DNA of 64,000 bases from Xylocopa sonorina (taxonomy: Eukaryota; Arthropoda; Insecta; Hymenoptera; Apidae): positions 5,076,033 to 5,140,032 of the forward strand of contig NC_135194.1 of the NCBI RefSeq assembly GCF_050948175.1, given 5' to 3'. The position numbers and the translations under genes are program-made. Of this stretch, positions 59,201-64,000 are shown piece by piece. Position 1 is the first letter of the stretch. Each line of letters starts with the position of its first letter. The notes beneath the pieces were generated by a model, which saw only the letters and a list, made by a program, of their open reading frames with translations, was not told the DNA's origin and did no database searches.

Positions 59201-62200
59201 CTGCAGATGTCTAGGTATCGTAGCGATAGAGTTCTAATGCTTCTTAAAACGCGATATCGCATCTCATTTCTATGTTTCATGGTAAGATATAATATGATTT
59301 GCGAAGTGTTATTTATTCCTCGTCTACACTTCAAATGAATGTAAATCCGACACTTCCTTGCAAGGAAAGAGCGTTTGCAGATGTCTAGGTATCGTAGCGA
59401 TAAAGTTCTAATGCTTCTTAAAACGAAATATTGCATTTCATATTTATGTTTCATGATAAGATATAATATTCATTGCGAAGTGTTATGTATTCCTCGTCTA
59501 CACTTCAATTGAATGTGAATGCGACACTTCCTTGCAAGGAAATAGCGTTTGCAGATGTCTACCTATCGTAGCAATAGGGTTCTAATGCTTCTTAAAACGC
59601 GATATCGCATCTCATTTCTATGTTTCATGGTAAGATATAATATGATTTGCGAAGTGTTATGTATTCCCCGTCTGCACTTCAAATGAATGTAAATGCGACA
59701 CTTCCTTGCAAGGAAATAGCGTTTGCAGATGTCTACGTATCGTAGCAATAGAGTTCTTATGATTCTTAAAACGCGATATCGCATCTCATTTCTATGTTTC
59801 ATGGTAAGATATAATATGATTTGCGAAGTGTTATTTATTCCTCGTCTACACTTCAAATGAATGTAAATGCGACACTTCCTTGCAAGGAAAGAGCGTTTGC
59901 AGATGTCTAGGTATCGTAGCGATAAAGTTCTAATGCTTCTTAGAACGAAATATTGCATTTCATATTTATGTTTCATGATAAGATATAATATTCATTGCGA
60001 AGTGTTATGCATTCCTCGTCTACGATTCAAATGAATGTAAATGCGACACTTCCTTGCAAGGAAATAGCGTTTGCAGATGTCTAGGTATCGTAGCAATAGA
60101 GTTCTAATGCTTCTTAAAACGCTATATCGCATCTCATTTCTATGTTTCATGGTAAGATATAATATGATTTGCGAAGTGTTATGTATTCCTCGTCTACACT
60201 TCAAATGAATGTAAATGCGACACTTCCTTGCAAGGAAATAGCGTTTGCAGATGTCTACCTATCGTAGCAATAGAGTTCTAATGCTTCTTAAAACGCGATA
60301 TCGCATCTCATTTCTATGTTTCATGGTAAGATATAATATGATTTGCGAAGTGTTATGTATTCCTCGTCTGCACTTCAAATGAATGTAAATGCGACACTTC
60401 CTTGCAAGGAAATAGCGTTTGCAGATGTCTACGTATCGTAGCAATAGAGTTCTTATGATTCTTAAAACGCGATATCGCATCTCATTTCTATGTTTCATGG
60501 TAAGATATAATATGATTTGCGAAGTGTTATTTATTCCTCGTCTACACTTCAAATGAATGTAAATGCGACACTTCCTTGCAAGGAAAGAGCGTTTGCAGAT
60601 GTCTAGGTATCGTAGCGATAAAGTTCTAATGCTTCTTAGAACGAAATATTGCATTTCATATTTATGTTTCATGATAAGATATAATATTCATTGCGAAGTG
60701 TTATGCATTCCTCGTCTACGATTCAAATGAATGTAAATGCGACACTTCCTTGCAAGGAAATAGCGTTTGCAGATGTCTACGTATCGTAGTAATAGAGTTC
60801 TTATGATTCTTAAAACGCGATATAGCATCTCATTTCTATGTTTCATGGTAAGATATAATATGATTTGCGAAGTGTTATTTATTCCTCGTCTACACTTCAA
60901 ATGAATGTAAATGCGACACTTCCTTGCAAGGAAATAGCGTTTGCAGATGTCTAGGTATCGTAGCGATAGAGTTCTAATGCTTCTAAAACGAGATATTGCA
61001 TTTCATATCTATGTTTCATGATAAGATATAATATTCATTGCGAAGTGTTATGCATACCTCGTCTACGATTCAAATGAATGTAAATGCGACACTTCCTTGC
61101 ATGGAAATAGCGTTTGCAGACGTCTAGGTATCGTAGCAATAGAGTTCTAATGCTTCTTAGAACGCGATATCGCATCTCATTTCTATGTTTCATGGTAAGA
61201 TATAATATGAATTGCGAAGTGTTATGTATTCCTCGTCTGCACTTCAAATGAATGTAAATGCGACACTTCCTTGCTAGGAAATAGCGTCTGCAGATGTCTA
61301 GCTATCATAGCGATAGAGTTCTAATGCTTCTTAAAACGTGATATTGCATCTCATATCTATGTTTCATGATGAGATATAATATGATTTGCGAAGTGTTATG
61401 TATTCCTCGTCTACACTTCATATGAATGTAAATGCGACACTTCCTTGCAAGGAAATATCGTTTGCAGATGTCTACCTATCGTAGCAATAGGGTTCTAATG
61501 CTTCTTAAAACGCGATATCGCATCTCATTTCTATGGATCATGGTAAGATATAATTTGATTTGCGAAGTGTTATGTTTTCCTCGTCTACGCTTCAAATGAA
61601 TGTAAATGCGACACTTCCTTGCTAGGAAACAGCGTCTGCAGATGTCTAGGTATCGTAGCGATAGAGTTCTAATGCTTCTTAAAATGAGATATGGTATCTC
61701 ATTTCTATGTTTCATGGTAAGATATAATATGATTTGCGAAGTGTTATGTATTCCTCGTCTACACTTCAAATGAATGTGAATGCGACACTTCCTTGCTAGG
61801 AAATAGCGTTTGCAGAAGTCTACGTATCGTTGCAATAGAGTTATTATGATTCTTAAAACGCGATATCGCATCTCATTGCTATGGTTCATGGTAAGATATA
61901 ATATGATTTGCGAATTGTTATGTATTCCTCGTCTACACTTCAAATGAATGTAAATGCGACACTTCCTTGCTAGGAAATAACGTCTGCAGAAGTCTAGGTA
62001 TCGTAGCGATAGAGTTCTAATGCTTCTTAAAACGAGATATTGCATCTCATATCTATGTTTCATGATAAGATATAATATGATTTGCGAAGTGTTATGTATT
62101 CCTCGTCTACACTTCAAATGAATGTAAATGCGACACTTCCTTGCTAGGAAATAGCGTCTGCAGATGTCTAGGTATCGTAGGGATAGAGTTCTAATACTTC

Positions 62201-64000
62201 TTAAAACGCGATATCGCATCTCATTTCTATGTTTCATGGTAAGATATAATATGATTTGCGAAGTGTTATGTATTCCTCGTCTACACTTCATATGAATGTA
62301 AATGCGACACTTCCTTGCAAGGAAATAGCGTTTGCAGATGTCTACCTATCGTAGCAATAGGGTTCTAATGCTTCTTAAAACGCGATATCGCATCTCATTT
62401 CTATGTTTCATGTTAAGATATAATATGATTTGCGAAGTGTTATGTATTCCTCGTCTACACTTCAAATGAATGTGAATGCGACACTTCCCCGCTAGGAAAT
62501 AGCGTTTGCAGAAGTCTACGTATCGTAGCAATAGAGTTCTTATGATCCTTAAAACGCGATATCGCATCTCGTTTCTATGGTTCATGGTAAGATATAATAT
62601 GATTTGCGAAGTGTTATGTATTCCTCGTCTACACTTCAAATGAATGTAAATGCGACACTTCCTTGCAAGGAAATAGCGTTTGCAGATGTCTACCTATCGT
62701 AGCAATAGGGTTCTAACGCTTCTTAAAACGCGATATCGCATCTCATTTCTATGTTTCATGGTAAGATATAATATTCATTGCGAAGTGTTATGCATTCCTC
62801 GTCTACGATTCAAATGAATGTAAATGCGACACTTCCTTGCAAGGAAATAGCGTTTGCAGATGTCTAGGTATCGTAGCGATAGAGTTCTAATTCTTCTTAA
62901 AACGCGATATCGCATCTCATTTCTATGTTTCATGGTAAGATATAATATGATGTGCGAAGTGTTATGTATTCCTCGTCTACACTTCATATGAATGTAAATG
63001 CGACACTTCCTTGCAAGGGAATAGCGATTGCAGATGTCTACCTATTGTAGCAATAGGGTTCTAATGCTTCTTAAAACGCGATATCGCATCTCATTTTATG
63101 TTTCATGGTAAGATATAATATTCATTGCGAAGTGTTATGCATTCCTCGTCTACGATTCAAATGAATGTAAATGCGACACTTCCTTGCAAGGAAATAGCGT
63201 TTGCAGATGGCTACGTATCGTAGCAATAGAGTTCTTATGATTCTTAAAACGCGATATCGCATCTCATTTCTATGTTTCATGGTAAGATTTAATATGATTT
63301 GCGAAGAGTCATGTATTCCTCGTCTACGCTTCAAATGAATGTAAATGCGACACTTCCTTGCTGGGAAACAGCGTCTGCAGATGTCTAGGTATCGTAGCGA
63401 TAGAGTTCTAATGCTTCTTAAAACGAGATATGGTATCTCATTTCTATGTTTCATGGTAAGATATAATATGATTTGCGAAGTGTTATGTATTCCTCGTCTA
63501 CACTTCATATGAATGTAAATGCGACACTTCCTTGCAAGGAAATAGCGTTTGCAGATGTCTACCTATCGTAGCAATAGGGTTCTAATGCTTCTTAAAACGC
63601 GATATCATATCTCATTTCTATGTTTCATGTTAAGATATAATATGATTTGCGAAGTGTTATGTATTCCTCGTCTACACTTCAAATGAATGTAAATGCGGCA
63701 CTTCCTTGCTAGGAAATAGCGTCTGCAGATGTCTAGGTATCGTAGCGATAGAGTTCTTATGATCCTTAAAACGCGATATCGCATCTCGCTTCTATGGTTC
63801 ATGGTAAGATATAATATGATTTGCGAAGTGTTATGTATTCCTCGTCTACACTTCAAATGAATGTGAATGCGACACTTCCCCGCTAGGAAATAGCGTTTGC
63901 AGAAGTCTACGTATCGTAGCAATAGAGTTCTTATGATCCTTAAAACGCGATATCGCATCTCGTTTCTATGGTTCATGGTAAGATATAATATGATTTGCGA
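56211..64000. repeat. Satellite array 3, about 45 monomers, copy of 25.2-32.3 kb
   Basis: Same 174-bp satellite, continuing off the window edge. It follows 25236-32325 nearly base for base. It has a three-monomer gain and a one-monomer loss (offsets 30979, 31501, 31327) and a two-monomer gain near 62.6-63.0 kb (offset 31675). The short monomers with CTTCTAAAACG (about 60981) and CATTTTATG (about 63093) are shared with 29657 and 31416. No gene is seen. Confidence 0.93.

Overview
The window is eukaryotic heterochromatin-like DNA. It is one tandem satellite of about 174 bp per monomer, interrupted by three same-strand copies of a single Ty3/Gypsy-type LTR retrotransposon. No bacterial operon, host single-copy gene, tRNA, rRNA or CRISPR array is visible. 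The layout resembles a pericentromere or centromere, and the retroelement type suggests an animal, most likely an arthropod. The sequence alone does not fix the species.

Layout: 1-2463 is the 3' end of element 1 (integrase tail plus 3' LTR), cut by the window edge. 2464-8209 is satellite (exactly 33 monomers plus 4 bp). 8210-17096 is element 2, full length at 8887 bp. 17097-47330 is satellite (173 monomers plus 136 bp, less four net single-base losses). 47331-56210 is element 3, full length at 8880 bp, with a perfect 4-bp AAAT target-site duplication. 56211-64000 is satellite running off the edge.

The retroelement reads 5' LTR (1482 bp), a tRNA-Leu-like primer site, gag with two CCHC knuckles, a -1 frameshift signal, pol (protease, reverse transcriptase, RNase H, DD35E integrase, GPY/F), a hairpin, a polypurine tract and the 3' LTR. 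There is no env and no visible chromodomain. The pol frame crosses the polypurine tract and ends 244 bp inside the 3' LTR. Each full copy is broken in a different gene: element 2 has a net 8-nt difference between protease and RT, and element 3 lacks 1 nt in gag. The element 3 break lies in a patch of single-base indels that looks like poor consensus.

History readable from the sequence: element 1 and element 2 share the same right junction and the same following 0.77 kb at a spacing of 14633 bp, which equals one element plus 33 monomers, so they are a tandem duplication. The satellite of about 3.2-32.3 kb, minus element 2, recurs at about 36.5-64.0 kb. Element 3 landed in that second copy; its uninterrupted paralogous site is still present at 25232-25235. 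All features are on the + strand. Long minus-strand reading frames in the satellite are a consequence of 174 being divisible by 3 and are not annotated as genes.
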